From: Leyella lascolaii | Lineage (GTDB): Bacteria; Bacteroidota; Bacteroidia; Bacteroidales; Bacteroidaceae | Assembly: GCF_900079775.1 (NCBI RefSeq) | Contig: NZ_LT556050.1 | Location: 220,704-284,703 of the forward strand | Direction of reading: 5' to 3' | DNA: 64,000 nt | Shown: positions 27,133 to 37,100 of the stretch, piece by piece | Layout: every line of letters starts with the position of its first letter | Position numbering within the stretch: the stretch's first letter is position 1 | The notes under the pieces: model-generated | What the model was told of the DNA's origin: nothing | What the model saw: the letters and a program-made list of their open reading frames with translations, nothing else | The model's database searches: none | Made by a program: the position numbers and the translations under genes

Positions 27133-28680
27133 TTACCTTACGACATACTTTCTGCCGTCTATTATATAGATGCCCTTAGGCAATCCTTTGAGCGCCGAAG
27201 CACGTGACACACCGTCGCGCACCATCACTCCGGTGATGCCATAAACACGCACGGCATCCGTGTTGCCGTCCGCCGTCACCTTGCCGAGCCCGGTTGTCGT
27301 CGTGCTACGGTACAGAGCGACAGGCTTCTGTGCATTGGTGTAGCAGGCAAAACGTGGAGACGAAGCGTTATAATATATTATACGTCCGCTCTCCGCCTTG
27401 TTTTCTATCATCGCGTTGCCGCCGCTGAACGTTATGTCCCAACACTCGTTGTCTCCCGCAACGCTCACCACCGAGTAGAGCTTGTTCTTTGAACCGCTGT
27501 ACGAAAGATAAGTACCGTCGTTCGCGTCGCGCAGAGTCCATGCTCCGGAAGTGCCTCCGAGTGTGAACGCATGCACGCTCTTAGCATCCTCATCACCAAC
27601 GACGACCTTACCGTTGGTGACAGTCACCTCAGCATAACTCCTTATATCATCGTTCTGCTCACCCATTGTCCTTGAGGCATCCGTGCCCTCCTGCTCATAC
27701 ACAATAAGATATTTGCTACCGGCAAGCAGTCCGTCCGCAGACGTGATTTTCTCATACACGGCACCCGTAGGCGTAGGATCTGGATCGGGGTCCGGGTCTG
27801 GTTCAGGATCCGGATCAGGTTCCGGCACAGGCGTACCCTCCGGTTCCACGTAGTTGTCATAGCTGAAAAGCATGTCCTTCATCGTGCCCCACACATACTG
27901 CTCCAGTCCCGGATAATCCACAAACGGGTTGCGGTTGTGCTGTATGCCGTACACGGCGTTGTTGCGGTCAATCTCCTTCTGGCTCACAGGGTCTTCCTCC
28001 GCCCATCGCAGGAGCATGTCAAGAGCCCATTTAGTGTATGCCGGATAGCTGTTGCCGGCAAGCATATCGCAGTTCCAATAGGCTATCTTGTCCTCATAGC
28101 ATGTAGCCATATAGAAGTAGATACGTGCGAAGTCGCCCTTGTATTCATCGTTCGGTTCGAACACAATACCGTTATATCCGGACACCGTGCTTTTCCCGAG
28201 CTTGCTGAATCCGCCTGCCGACTGCCACCTATCTCCATCTGTCTCACCGAAAGGATTGTTGCTTCTGCGTCCGTTCACATATCCGTCTGCGGGCACAAGA
28301 TGCACAAGGTCAGTATACATGGGAGAAGCGTCGTCAAACCAGCTTTTGGGGAACGAGTGCTCGCGGTTGTACACGTCGCCCTCTACCTTGTAGCCTCCTG
28401 CCTGGTCAACACCGAAAGTATAGTTCGTGATACTCGAATACATGTCCCACACCTTACCGTCGCTGCGCTTGTCGGTAGTCTTGAAATCCTCCCACAACTG
28501 ATTGTAAGAGCGTTGCGTATGATTCTTTATCACAGACCAGAGCGCGGTCTTCAGCTCACTGCCTTTCTTGCCGTCAGCCTGCCGGTAGTAAGTTCCGCTG
28601 TTGCCGGGTCCCTGTGCGAACATTCTCACAAGCATGAACATGGCAGCAGCAAACACGATGTTTCTCTTTCTGATATTCAT
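27133..28680 (-). CDS. Secreted endonuclease I family nuclease with C-terminal sorting-like domain
   Basis: 515 residues. A signal peptide (to about 22) is followed by an endonuclease I (EndA/NucM type) domain with the His-Me finger motif NREHSFPKSWF near 105-115 and DLVHLVPADGYVNGRRSNNPFG near 124-146. A Pro-Asp-Glu-rich linker (about 285-305) separates it from a beta-sandwich region (about 310-460). The C-terminus VRVYGITGVMV...LKGLPKGIYIIDGRKYVVR resembles a type A type IX secretion sorting domain. Likely role: degradation of extracellular DNA or RNA for nucleotides or biofilm control. It has a consensus promoter and its own terminator. Confidence 0.88.
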   Translation of the reverse strand: MNIRKRNIVFAAAMFMLVRMFAQGPGNSGTYYRQADGKKGSELKTALWSVIKNHTQRSYNQLWEDFKTTDKRSDGKVWDMYSSITNYTFGVDQAGGYKVEGDVYNREHSFPKSWFDDASPMYTDLVHLVPADGYVNGRRSNNPFGETDGDRWQSAGGFSKLGKSTVSGYNGIVFEPNDEYKGDFARIYFYMATCYEDKIAYWNCDMLAGNSYPAYTKWALDMLLRWAEEDPVSQKEIDRNNAVYGIQHNRNPFVDYPGLEQYVWGTMKDMLFSYDNYVEPEGTPVPEPDPDPEPDPDPDPDPTPTGAVYEKITSADGLLAGSKYLIVYEQEGTDASRTMGEQNDDIRSYAEVTVTNGKVVVGDEDAKSVHAFTLGGTSGAWTLRDANDGTYLSYSGSKNKLYSVVSVAGDNECWDITFSGGNAMIENKAESGRIIYYNASSPRFACYTNAQKPVALYRSTTTTGLGKVTADGNTDAVRVYGITGVMVRDGVSRASALKGLPKGIYIIDGRKYVVR

Positions 28681-28730
28681 ATCTGTATATGTTAAGTTGA
28701 TTGTCCGTTATTCTGAAAGAATGCAGACTA

Positions 28731-28762
28731 CAAAGTTAGTCATTAAAAAAACATCGTGCAAA
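28731..28762 (-). promoter_or_regulatory. Full promoter of the endonuclease gene
   Basis: On the minus strand TTTG (28759-28762) is followed after 20 bp by TAACTTTG (28731-28738). The box lies about 50 bases before the start codon. Confidence 0.75.
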
Positions 28763-28902
28763 CGTTTGTTCTTATTTATGAGAAAGTTTTGAATAAACAG
28801 CCAATATACAATACAAACAGTCGAAACAAAGTCTCTTCGGAAACGCCGGCAGCCGCATTCAACGTCATAATAAAGATAATGAACGCGCGCACGCGCATAC
28901 AT

Positions 28903-28938
28903 ATAATAAAAGCGGGACATGCCTCACGCACATCCCGC
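28903..28938 (-). terminator. Terminator of the GH76 gene
   Basis: Arms 28912-28917 (GCGGGA) and 28933-28938 form a short 6-bp GC stem. On the minus strand CTTTTATTATATG follows. It is weaker than others in the window and lies about 80 bases after the stop. Confidence 0.5.
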
Positions 28939-29019
28939 CATAACTTAACCCCGCCTCAACATGTAATGCCGACCTCTGTCAAAACATTGCTCGTCGCTGC
29001 GGGACAGACTAAAATAACT

Positions 29020-30663
29020 TTATTTAACAAAGTGTTTCTCTCCGTCAACGACATAAATGCCGCTTCTCAATCCATCAAGTGCTTTATCTTTGGAGACATT
29101 GCTGCGCACCTGACTTCCGTCAATCGAGTATACATTGACATTCTTCCCAGCAGTCTCCACATTAAAATTTTTGATGTCGGTGGTCTCGTCCTTCGTCATG
29201 ATATACTGCACGAGCTTGGCATACTCAGCCGCGTACGCCGCCTGATGGAACGCTTTTGTCTTTGTGTTCTGTTCCCATCCGCCGAGCAGGTTGTTCGGAA
29301 GGAATCCGTCCTTCAGATAGTTCTCATACGCATAGTCGAGGTTATCCTGGAAGTTCTCGCATCCTCTTTTCGCGTAGTTATCGAGTGCTCCGAGGCGGTT
29401 TTTGAACTCTGCGTAAGGCACGGCGTCGACATATGCGCGCAGCAGAACGTTGTTGAACCATGCGTTGAATCCGTTAAGCGTGTCGCTGTCGTACGGGAAC
29501 GGGAAATAGTTTTCGCCGTCGATGGTCTTCCGTGTACCCCGGAAGTGCTCATAAGAGTCGGTAGCTATCTCCTTCGCCTCGTTGAGATAATACTCGTCTC
29601 CGGTAGCAAGATAAAGGTCGACCGCACCACACAGCATCGTTCCGGTGTTGTATGTGTACTGCCTTCCGCCCGGTCCGCCGATGTCGACATGCTTGCGGTA
29701 TGTCACACCGTCCACCTCCTCATACTGTATCTCTCCTATAACGCCGCCGCACATGTCGTGGAAGCATCCCGTGTTACTGTCGTAGAGATGTTCCTTCTGC
29801 CATGCGTACACCTTCTTGGCATAGTCGAGATAGTACTCATACTTGTTCACTGTCTTGGACGAACGAGTGTTGTCCTTGTTCACATAATAATATGTCGTTG
29901 TCTCATCAGAGCCTTTGTAAAGCTCCGCCATCCACACCAGCGGCGAGATAACCGGTGAGTTGCTGCATGCGTGCTTGGAGTTGTAGCCGGGTCCCCATGT
30001 TATTCCGCCATACTCCTCACCGCGCGAATCCACGCACACATCCCATCCGTCGAGTATGTACTCGATGAGATATTCGGCACGGGTCTTATATCCTTCCATG
30101 CCCGTATTCTTATAGGCGCGGATGAACTCGCGCGCAAGCCACATCTGGTCGTCGTACACATTCTCTATGCCTGTGACCGTAGCCTCACCCGGACGCGACC
30201 CGCGGTGAACTCCGTAGATGTCCATCCAGTCTTCTGTGCGGGCATATGAAACAAGCTTGTATGAACCTGCGTAATATCTGATTGACCTGTAAAGATCGTT
30301 CAGGAGGTTGACATATCTCTCGCGGTCGAGCTCGTAGAACTCCGGAGCCTCTTCCTTCAGTTCGTCTATTCCCTCTATGATGGAGTTCACAGCCTCCATC
30401 ACGGCAGTGTAGGGCCACACATCAGACGTACCGTTCTCGCGCGCATGACGGTTGAGGTCGTACACGTCCTTCATCTCCATCTTAGCACCCGAACCGATGA
30501 AACACTTCGAGATAACCCCGTCAACGAGTGCCATCGAACGCTCGAGATTGCGTGCGGCAAGGGTGGTCTGTTCGTCGCGACCGCCGTTTTCTTCTGATGC
30601 CGGCGCAGCCGAAGCATTCAACGCGAACGTCGAGACAAACATTGCAAATAACAGTTTCTTCAT
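29020..30663 (-). CDS. Secreted GH76-family alpha-1,6-mannanase with C-terminal sorting-like domain
   Basis: 547 residues with a signal peptide (to about 20). An (alpha/alpha)6-barrel of family GH76 with the catalytic Asp pair in ENVYDDQMWLAREF (Asp171-Asp172), GGITWGPGY near 217 and YTYNTGTM, all typical of endo-alpha-1,6-mannanases that cut the backbone of yeast mannan. The last about 45 residues (VNVYSIDGSQVR...LDGLRSGIYVVDGEKHFVK) resemble the C-terminus of the neighbouring nuclease and type IX sorting domains, implying surface or extracellular location. No consensus promoter box is seen upstream. With the GH130 enzyme it suggests mannan use. Confidence 0.88.
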   Translation of the reverse strand: MKKLLFAMFVSTFALNASAAPASEENGGRDEQTTLAARNLERSMALVDGVISKCFIGSGAKMEMKDVYDLNRHARENGTSDVWPYTAVMEAVNSIIEGIDELKEEAPEFYELDRERYVNLLNDLYRSIRYYAGSYKLVSYARTEDWMDIYGVHRGSRPGEATVTGIENVYDDQMWLAREFIRAYKNTGMEGYKTRAEYLIEYILDGWDVCVDSRGEEYGGITWGPGYNSKHACSNSPVISPLVWMAELYKGSDETTTYYYVNKDNTRSSKTVNKYEYYLDYAKKVYAWQKEHLYDSNTGCFHDMCGGVIGEIQYEEVDGVTYRKHVDIGGPGGRQYTYNTGTMLCGAVDLYLATGDEYYLNEAKEIATDSYEHFRGTRKTIDGENYFPFPYDSDTLNGFNAWFNNVLLRAYVDAVPYAEFKNRLGALDNYAKRGCENFQDNLDYAYENYLKDGFLPNNLLGGWEQNTKTKAFHQAAYAAEYAKLVQYIMTKDETTDIKNFNVETAGKNVNVYSIDGSQVRSNVSKDKALDGLRSGIYVVDGEKHFVK

Positions 30664-30767
30664 TGTGATAAGTTTTTTTTAGTCATCCTCCGTTATGCCA
30701 AGCAACAAAGCGGAGATGAGTATGTTTAAGGAAAAATGAATAATAAGCCGATTTGATAAAACAAAAG

Positions 30768-30841
30768 TCGGGATGACTGGACTCGAACCAGCGACCACAC
30801 GCCCCCCAGACGTGTACGCTAACCAACTGCGCTACATCCCG
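30768..30841 (-). tRNA. tRNA-Pro (anticodon GGG)
   Basis: The minus strand folds into a full cloverleaf: acceptor CGGGATG/CATCCCG, D arm GCGC-AGTTGGTTA-GCGT, anticodon arm CACGT-CTGGGGG-GCGTG with GGG at positions 34-36, a 5-nt variable loop and a T arm GCTGG-TTCGAGT-CCAGT, then discriminator A. CCA is not encoded. A consensus promoter lies just upstream and a short T-run follows. Confidence 0.95.
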
Positions 30842-30858
30842 TTTTTCCAAAAGCGATG

Positions 30859-30891
30859 CAAAGTTAATGATTTTTATTTGTAATATGCAAA
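30859..30891 (-). promoter_or_regulatory. Full promoter of tRNA-Pro
   Basis: On the minus strand TTTG (30888-30891), a 21-bp spacer and TAACTTTG (30859-30866). The box ends 18 bases before the mature tRNA 5' end. Confidence 0.75.
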
Positions 30892-31036
30892 CATGAGGAG
30901 AGAAATACCGCAGGTTTAACTAATTTTTACAATCGTTCCACGCGCCTTGTTCCACCCTGCCGCCATAGCCCGACAGAAATCAAATCACCACGCCATGACA
31001 CGCCGTGACAGTCTCCACACGCCTGTGCCTGTGCCG

Positions 31037-31480
31037 CCGCGAAATGCATGAATATGCAATTCGGACAGTAAAAAATATTGACAAAAGAAATCTGCAAAAC
31101 AGAAACGGCAGAACGGAAATGTCTGAATGAAACCGGAATACATACGAGTCAGGACTGTGGAAAAACGTTTATCACTATGCGGAAGACACCGTTTCGCACT
31201 GCCGGAATGCGCTTTCCGCACATCAGGAGAGGCTGTGTCATCGTGCGGAAAAGGCTCTTCCGCATCCCCGAAAAGGCTCTTTCGCGAGGCTGGAAAAGCC
31301 ACATGGCGCGACAGAAAAGGCTAACCCGCTGTATGACAAAAGGTTACAAAAACAGCCCAAAACTCGCGTATTTGCGTCAGAACACGCGCTTGTCAGCAAC
31401 GACGGCACTCTCGCGGAGTTGACGCAGACACAATATGAATATATATTCACATTCTGCGCATATTCATGCAGACGCCCTAC
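31037..31480. repeat. Dispersed composite element, copy 1
   Basis: It shares with 40080-40535 the same order of parts: a GCAT..ATATGCA-type motif (31046-31058), AGTAAAAAATATTGACA ... GCAAAACAGAAACGG (31067-31108), a 22-bp-period array, CGCGTATTTGC (31375-31385), and further ATATTCATGCA-type motifs (near 31458-31470). No transposase or clear terminal repeats are visible. Ends are approximate. Confidence 0.6.
31119..31341. repeat. 22-bp-period array C
   Basis: About ten units. The clearest are 31187-31208, 31209-31230, 31231-31252 and 31253-31274, exactly 22 bp each, then units of 23, 21 and 23 bp. They start CACCGTTTCG, GCGCTTTCCG, GGCTGTGTCA, GGCTCTTCCG and GGCTCTTTCG and end in CCGGAAT, CAGGAGA, CGGAAAA or CGAAAA. 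The array is the core of the composite element. Confidence 0.8.
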
Positions 31481-31658
31481 GGGTTTTCGGGAACGCCCGT
31501 AGCGCACACTCCTCCGGCAGCATCCTCACGCATACGGACGGCAGACGGTGAGCCGGGATGCGCACGGAGGGCAAAGGAAATGGGCTCTCACGCTTTTTTA
31601 TAAATGCAAACACATGTCATACATCGTTAATGTTTTTTGGCGGAAAAAATATTTTAGT

Positions 31659-31666
31659 TACCTTTG
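31659..31666 (+). promoter_or_regulatory. Promoter -7 box of aroA
   Basis: TACCTTTG matches TAnnTTTG, 39-46 bases before the aroA start at 31705. A TTTTTTGG tract about 20 bp upstream may serve as the -33 element. Confidence 0.65.
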
Positions 31667-31704
31667 TACCTAAAGAAGCAGCAACTCTTCAAAACATAAA
31701 CAAT

Positions 31705-32955
31705 ATGCAATACCACATATCAGCACCCACAAAAATAGACACTACCATAGCACTGCCGGCATCAAAGAGCATCAGCAACCGTGCTATGATAATACACGCC
31801 CTGTCGGGAGGCAGCACTCTGCCCGACAATCTCTCCGACTGCGACGACACCGAGGTGATACGCCACGCGCTGGAACACAGTCCGCAGACCGTAGACATCA
31901 AGGCGGCAGGCACCGCCATGAGGTTTCTCACGGCATACTTCGCCGCTACCCCGTGCGAGCACACCATCACCGGAACGGAACGCATGAAGCAACGCCCCAT
32001 AGGACCGCTCGTGGACGCGCTGCGCTTTCTCGGAGCCGACATAGAGTATCTTGAGGAGGAAGGATTCCCCCCACTCCACATAAAGGGGAGGCAGCTCGAC
32101 GGCGGACACGTGGAGATACCGGGCGACGTGAGCTCGCAATACATCTCGGCACTGCTCATGATAGGACCGGCACTGAAGAACGGACTGGAACTGAAAATGA
32201 CCGGAGAGATAGTGTCGAGACCATACATAGAACTGACATTGTGGATGATGCGCGAGTTCGGAGCGGAAGCCGACTGGAGCGAGGCAGACACCGTCAGCGT
32301 AAGACCGAAGCCCTACACCCGGCGCGCATACACCATAGAGAGCGACTGGAGCTCGGCGTCCTACTGGTATGAGATGCTCGCGCTGTGCGGCGACAGCGAG
32401 TCGTCAATACGCCTCACCGGACTATACGACGGCTCGAAGCAGGGCGACTCGGTAGTGAAATACATCTTCTCGCTGCTCGGCATAAAGACAGTGTTCGAGT
32501 CGAAGGAGGAAGGCTGCCCCACGACAGTCACTCTGAGAAAGACTCCATGCATGCTGCCGAGGCTCGACTACGACTTCATCAGCTCGCCCGACCTGGCGCA
32601 GACGGTGGTCGTGACGTGCGTCATGCTCGACATACCGTTCCGCTTCACCGGACTGGCAAGCCTTAGAATAAAGGAGACCGACCGCATAGAGGCGCTCAAG
32701 GCTGAGCTCCGCAAGTTCGGCATCGCGCTCACCGACGAGAACCGCGACACGCTTTGCTGGGAGGGAGAACGCTGCGAGCCGTCCGCTCCGGTGTTCGAAA
32801 CATACGAAGACCACCGCATGGCACTGTCGCTGGCACCGGCTTGTCTGATGGCGGGCGACATTTACATAAACAACCCCGAAGTGGTGTCAAAATCATATCC
32901 ACGCTACTGGGACGACCTGCGCAAGGCAGGATTCATCATAAACGAAAGACCATAA
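31705..32955 (+). CDS. aroA: 3-phosphoshikimate 1-carboxyvinyltransferase (EPSP synthase)
   Basis: Transfers enolpyruvate from PEP to shikimate-3-phosphate in aromatic amino-acid synthesis. 416 residues from MQYHISAPTKID; the open frame runs 49 codons further upstream, but that part spans the promoter. Motifs seen: LPASKSISNRAMI (substrate-binding Lys-Ser), AGTAMRFLTAYF near 71-82 (family GTA.R), RPIGPLVDALRFLGADI, GDVSSQYISALL, and C-terminal ETDRIEALKAELRKFG and EDHRMALSLAP. Shorter than enterobacterial enzymes but normal for Bacteroidales. First gene of a plus-strand run through tsaE. Confidence 0.95.
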   Translation: MQYHISAPTKIDTTIALPASKSISNRAMIIHALSGGSTLPDNLSDCDDTEVIRHALEHSPQTVDIKAAGTAMRFLTAYFAATPCEHTITGTERMKQRPIGPLVDALRFLGADIEYLEEEGFPPLHIKGRQLDGGHVEIPGDVSSQYISALLMIGPALKNGLELKMTGEIVSRPYIELTLWMMREFGAEADWSEADTVSVRPKPYTRRAYTIESDWSSASYWYEMLALCGDSESSIRLTGLYDGSKQGDSVVKYIFSLLGIKTVFESKEEGCPTTVTLRKTPCMLPRLDYDFISSPDLAQTVVVTCVMLDIPFRFTGLASLRIKETDRIEALKAELRKFGIALTDENRDTLCWEGERCEPSAPVFETYEDHRMALSLAPACLMAGDIYINNPEVVSKSYPRYWDDLRKAGFIINERP

Positions 32956-32965
32956 ACACACAGAC

Positions 32966-33361
32966 ATGTCCTTACTTTGGATAACAATTACAGGCATCCT
33001 GCTGCTCGTGGCGGCACTGGTATGGAACCGGATAAGCCCCGGCAGGACATCAGACAGCGGCAATGCCGCCCCGTCTTGCGCCACATGCGACGGAGTATCA
33101 GCCAAATGCGAGCAGGAATGCATGATGGAAGCCGCGACAAAAGAGATAGAATACTTTGACGACGAGGAGCTTGACACGTTTGCCGGAAGGCAGTCAGACA
33201 GCTACGACCAGCAGGAAGTGGAGCAGTTCAGCGACGTGTTGCACACCATGAGACAGGACGAGGTGCAGGCATGGTGGCGCAGTCTCACGCTGCGCGGCAT
33301 ATCCCTTCCCGACGAACTGAAGGACGAAGTGATAATGCTTATAGACGATGGACATTCTTGA
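32966..33361 (+). CDS. Conserved small membrane-anchored protein
   Basis: 131 residues. One N-terminal membrane helix (about 3-20), a Cys cluster (CATCDGVSAKCEQEC, near 38-52) that could bind a metal or Fe-S centre, and an acidic helical C-terminal part (EYFDDEELDTFAGRQ...EVQAWWRSLTLRGISLPDELKDE). I do not recognise a named family. It starts 10 bases after aroA and overlaps the metal permease gene by 14 bp, so the three are very likely one transcript. Possible link to metal handling through position and the Cys cluster, which is inference only. Confidence 0.75.
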   Translation: MSLLWITITGILLLVAALVWNRISPGRTSDSGNAAPSCATCDGVSAKCEQECMMEAATKEIEYFDDEELDTFAGRQSDSYDQQEVEQFSDVLHTMRQDEVQAWWRSLTLRGISLPDELKDEVIMLIDDGHS

Positions 33362-34178
33362 ATACGGCTTTTTCAGGAACGCGCTCATAGGTGCGGCGCT
33401 CGCAAGCATAGTGTGCGGACTCGTCGGCACATACATCGTCACGCGCCGCCTAACGTTCATAAGCGGCGGCATCACGCACGCCTCGTTCGGAGGGATAGGC
33501 ATAGGCGTGTTCCTTGGCGTCAGTCCCATACTCTCGGCAATGGTATTCTCGGTGCTCAGCGCGTTCGGCATACAGTGGCTGTCAAGCCGCGGCAATGTGC
33601 GCGAAGACTCGGCTATAGCCGTGTTCTGGGCTTTGGGCATGAGCGTGGGCATACTGTTCTGCTTTCTCGCTCCGGGCTTCGTGCCCGACCTGCCGTCGTT
33701 CCTCTTCGGCAGCATACTCACCATCGAGAGCGGCAACCTGTGGCTGCTGGCAGCCCTCTGCGTCATAACGCTGTTTCTCTTCACAGCCTACTACCGCATA
33801 ATAGTAAGCACGGCGTTCGACCCGGAGTTCGCCCGCTCGCAGCGGCTTCCCGTGAGTCTCGTCGAGTATACCATGATGGCGCTCATCGCCATGACCATTG
33901 TCTCGACGTTGCGCATGGTGGGCATAGTGCTCGCCATGAGCATGCTGACCATTCCGCAGATGACAGCCAATCTCTTCACATACAGTTTCGGACGCATCGC
34001 GGCATACAGCATTCTCATCGGATGCGCTGGTTGCATGGCGGGGCTCGCGCTGTCCTACTGGCTCAACGTGCCGTCTGGAGCGTCGATTATTTTTGTCAGT
34101 ATCATCATTTATTGCATATGCAAGGCAATAAAATACGCACTCAAGCAGTTAAATAAGAGTGAGACATCGCAACGCTAA
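33348..34178 (+). CDS. Metal ABC transporter permease (ZnuB/MntB family)
   Basis: 276-residue membrane subunit of a zinc/manganese/iron-type ABC importer (ABC-3 family) with about eight hydrophobic segments. Family segments include YIVTRRLTFISGGITHASFGGIGIG near residues 28-52 and LRMVGIVLAMSMLTIPQMTA near 183-202. The ATPase and solute-binding subunits are not adjacent here. It overlaps the upstream small membrane protein gene by 14 bp and the PorW-like gene by 20 bp. The metal cannot be decided from the sequence. Confidence 0.9.
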   Translation: MDILEYGFFRNALIGAALASIVCGLVGTYIVTRRLTFISGGITHASFGGIGIGVFLGVSPILSAMVFSVLSAFGIQWLSSRGNVREDSAIAVFWALGMSVGILFCFLAPGFVPDLPSFLFGSILTIESGNLWLLAALCVITLFLFTAYYRIIVSTAFDPEFARSQRLPVSLVEYTMMALIAMTIVSTLRMVGIVLAMSMLTIPQMTANLFTYSFGRIAAYSILIGCAGCMAGLALSYWLNVPSGASIIFVSIIIYCICKAIKYALKQLNKSETSQR

Positions 34179-37100
34179 ATACTTCTCCATACTCGTGGCA
34201 GCCCTCGGGCTGATGACAATCGCAGCATGCTCTACGCAGAAGAACACCGCGAAGAGCAGGTGGTGGCATGCCTTCAACGCCAGATACAACACCTATTACA
34301 ACGGGGCGCAGGCATACATCGAGGGCTCGCTGGAGAAGGAACAGGGCAACCGCGACAACTTCACGGAGATGATACCGCTCTACACCGTGGGCAACAAAAA
34401 CAGCCGCGAGCTTGGCAAAAGCAATTTCGACAGGGCGATAGAGAAATGCCAGAAGGCCATAAAACTGCACAGCATAAAGCGCAAGCCTGTGTGGACGAAG
34501 AACAGGCGAAAGACAGAGAAAGACCTTGAATGGCTCGGACGGAAGGAGTATAATCCCTTCCTCTGGAAGGCATGGCTGCTCATGGGACGCTCGCAGTTCA
34601 ACAAAGGCGACTTCGACGAGGCTGCCTCCACATTCTCATACATGAGCCGTCTCTACCAGACACAGCCCGCCATATACGGCAAGGCGAGGGCGTGGCTTGC
34701 CAAATGCTACCTTGAAGAGGGATGGATATACGATGCCGAAGACGTGATACGCAACATGCAGCGCGACTCCATACACTGGCAGGCACGCAAGGAATGGGAC
34801 TACACCTACGCCAGCTACTACATACACACAGGCGACTACGCCAAAGCAATACCTTATCTCCGCAAGGTGATAAAGCACGAGATGCGAAGCAAGCAGCGCG
34901 CAAGGGAATGGTATCTCATGGGACAGCTGCACAGCGCGCTCGGCAACAAGGCTGAGGCGATGAAGGCTTACAAGAGGGTGATAAGACAGAACCCGCCGTA
35001 TGAGGTGGAGTTCAACGCCCGCATAGCGATGACGGAGGTGATGTCAGGCAGCCAGTCGAAGAAGATGATAAAGCGGCTGAGGCGCATGGCGTCGTCAGAC
35101 AAGAACAAGGATTACCTGGATCAGGTGTACTATGCCATCGGAAACATATATCTGACACAGAAAGACACGCTCAACGCCATCATTGCATACGAAAAGGGAA
35201 ACAGCGGATCGACACGAAACGGCATAGAGAAAGGTGTGCTCCTGCTGAAGCTCGGCGGTCTTTATTGGGAGCGCGAACGCTACAGCGACGCGCAGCGGTG
35301 CTACGGCGAGGCGATAGGTCTGCTCGACAAGGAGCGCAAGGACTATGAGGAACTGTCGCGGCGGTCGAAGGTCCTCGACGAGCTCGTGCCTTACACAGAC
35401 GCCGTACACCTGCAGGACTCGCTTCAGGCACTGGCAAAGATGGGCGAGAAAGAGCGCAATGAGGCGATTGACCGTGTGATAGAGGAACTGAAGAAAAAGG
35501 AGAAGGAGGAGCAGGACAGGCTGGCGGAGCAGAACGCGCAGAACGTGATAGCGCAGAACGGAGGCAACGCCGGAAACACCGGCAACGCCAACCGGCAGAA
35601 CCAAAGACCGGGCAACAAGAGCTCGGTGTGGTATTTCTACAACCAGATGGCTGTGAACCAAGGCAAGGCGGAGTTCCAGAAGATATGGGGAAAGAGGGAA
35701 AACGTGGACAACTGGCAGCGTGTCAACAAGACCGTCGTGGCGTTTGACACACCGCAGGAGATGACCGAAGAGCAGCTCGACTCCATCGCCAGGGCGGAAG
35801 CTTTGGCAGACTCGCTCGAGCAGGTAACCGACAGCGCGCAGAACGATCCGCACAAACGGGAATACTATCTCAAACAGATTCCGTTCACGGAGGAACAGGT
35901 CCAGGCAAGCAACCTTATAATAATGGACGGTCTGTACAACTCCGGAGTGATATTCAAGGACAAGCTCGACAACCTGCCGCTGAGCGAGAAGGCTCTCCGA
36001 CGCATCACCGACAGCTATCCGGAATATGAGAACATGGCAGACGTTTTCTATCATCTGTTCCTACTCTATTCGAGAATGGGAGAGCCGCAGACGGCAGAGA
36101 CGTATGTGGAAAAGCTCAGACAGAGCTATCCGGAAAGCCCGTGGACGACATTGCTCACCGACCCTTACTTTGCTGAAAACGCGAAGTTCGGCGAGCACAT
36201 AGAGGATTCCATCTACGCGGCGACGTATGACGCCTTCAAGGCAGACCGTCTGCAGGAGGTGGCGGCGAACCTTAAGATATCCGAGACACGCTTCCCGCTC
36301 GGGGCGAACCGCGACAAGTTCATATTCATAGGCGGTCTCGGAAAACTCAACAACGGCGATGCGGAAGGATGCGTGACCGACATGAACATGCTCGTGGAAA
36401 AGTTCCCGCAAAGCGAGCTGAGCAATCTCGCCGGAATGATAGTCAACGGTGTCAAGGCTGGACGGAGGATATACGGAGGCAAGTTCGACATGAGCAACGT
36501 GTGGGAACGGCGCACGGAGACAATGGCTCCCGCCGACTCCACCGCAGAGAAAACGCTTTCGAACGAACGCAACACCGACTTCCTCTTCATCTTCGCATAC
36601 AGTCCGGACTCCGTGGATGAGAACAGGCTGCTCTACGAACTGGCAAAATACAACTTCACAAGCTACATGGTGCGCAACTTCGACATAGTAATCGAGCCGA
36701 TGGAGGGCATCAACAGAATGACGGTATCGGGCTTCAGAAACTACGACGAGGCTCTGCAATATGCGCGGCAGCTGTATGGACAGCAGAACATAATACGTCA
36801 GGCAGCGCACAGCCGCACAATAATCATAAGCAAGACAAACCTTCCGCTGCTCGGGACAAAATACAGTTACGACGACTACGACAAGTTCTACAACAAGCAC
36901 TTCGCACCGCTCAAGGTGAGCACTCTGCACCTGCTGACAGAACCGACGGAGATAACGACCGTGAGAAGGAAGGACAACGGTATGACGCCGGAGGAGATAG
37001 ACCGTCTGCTCGACAACGGTACGTTCATTGACAACGGTCTTGACGTGGAACCTGCCGAAACCGGAACAATAGTCGCACCGGAGGAAACGGCGCCTGAGAA

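Larger units (their letters stand above)
28681..29019. other. Intergenic region between endonuclease and GH76 genes
   Basis: 339 bases holding the endonuclease promoter (28731-28762, minus) and the GH76 terminator (28903-28938). A short alternating purine-pyrimidine tract (GCGCGCACGCGCATACATA, 28886-28904) is present. Nothing else is seen. Confidence 0.7.
30842..31704. other. Gene-free stretch between tRNA-Pro and aroA
   Basis: 863 bases. It holds the tRNA promoter, a dispersed element with 22-bp-period array C, and the aroA promoter box. Small open frames on both strands across the array are not conserved-looking. Confidence 0.7.
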
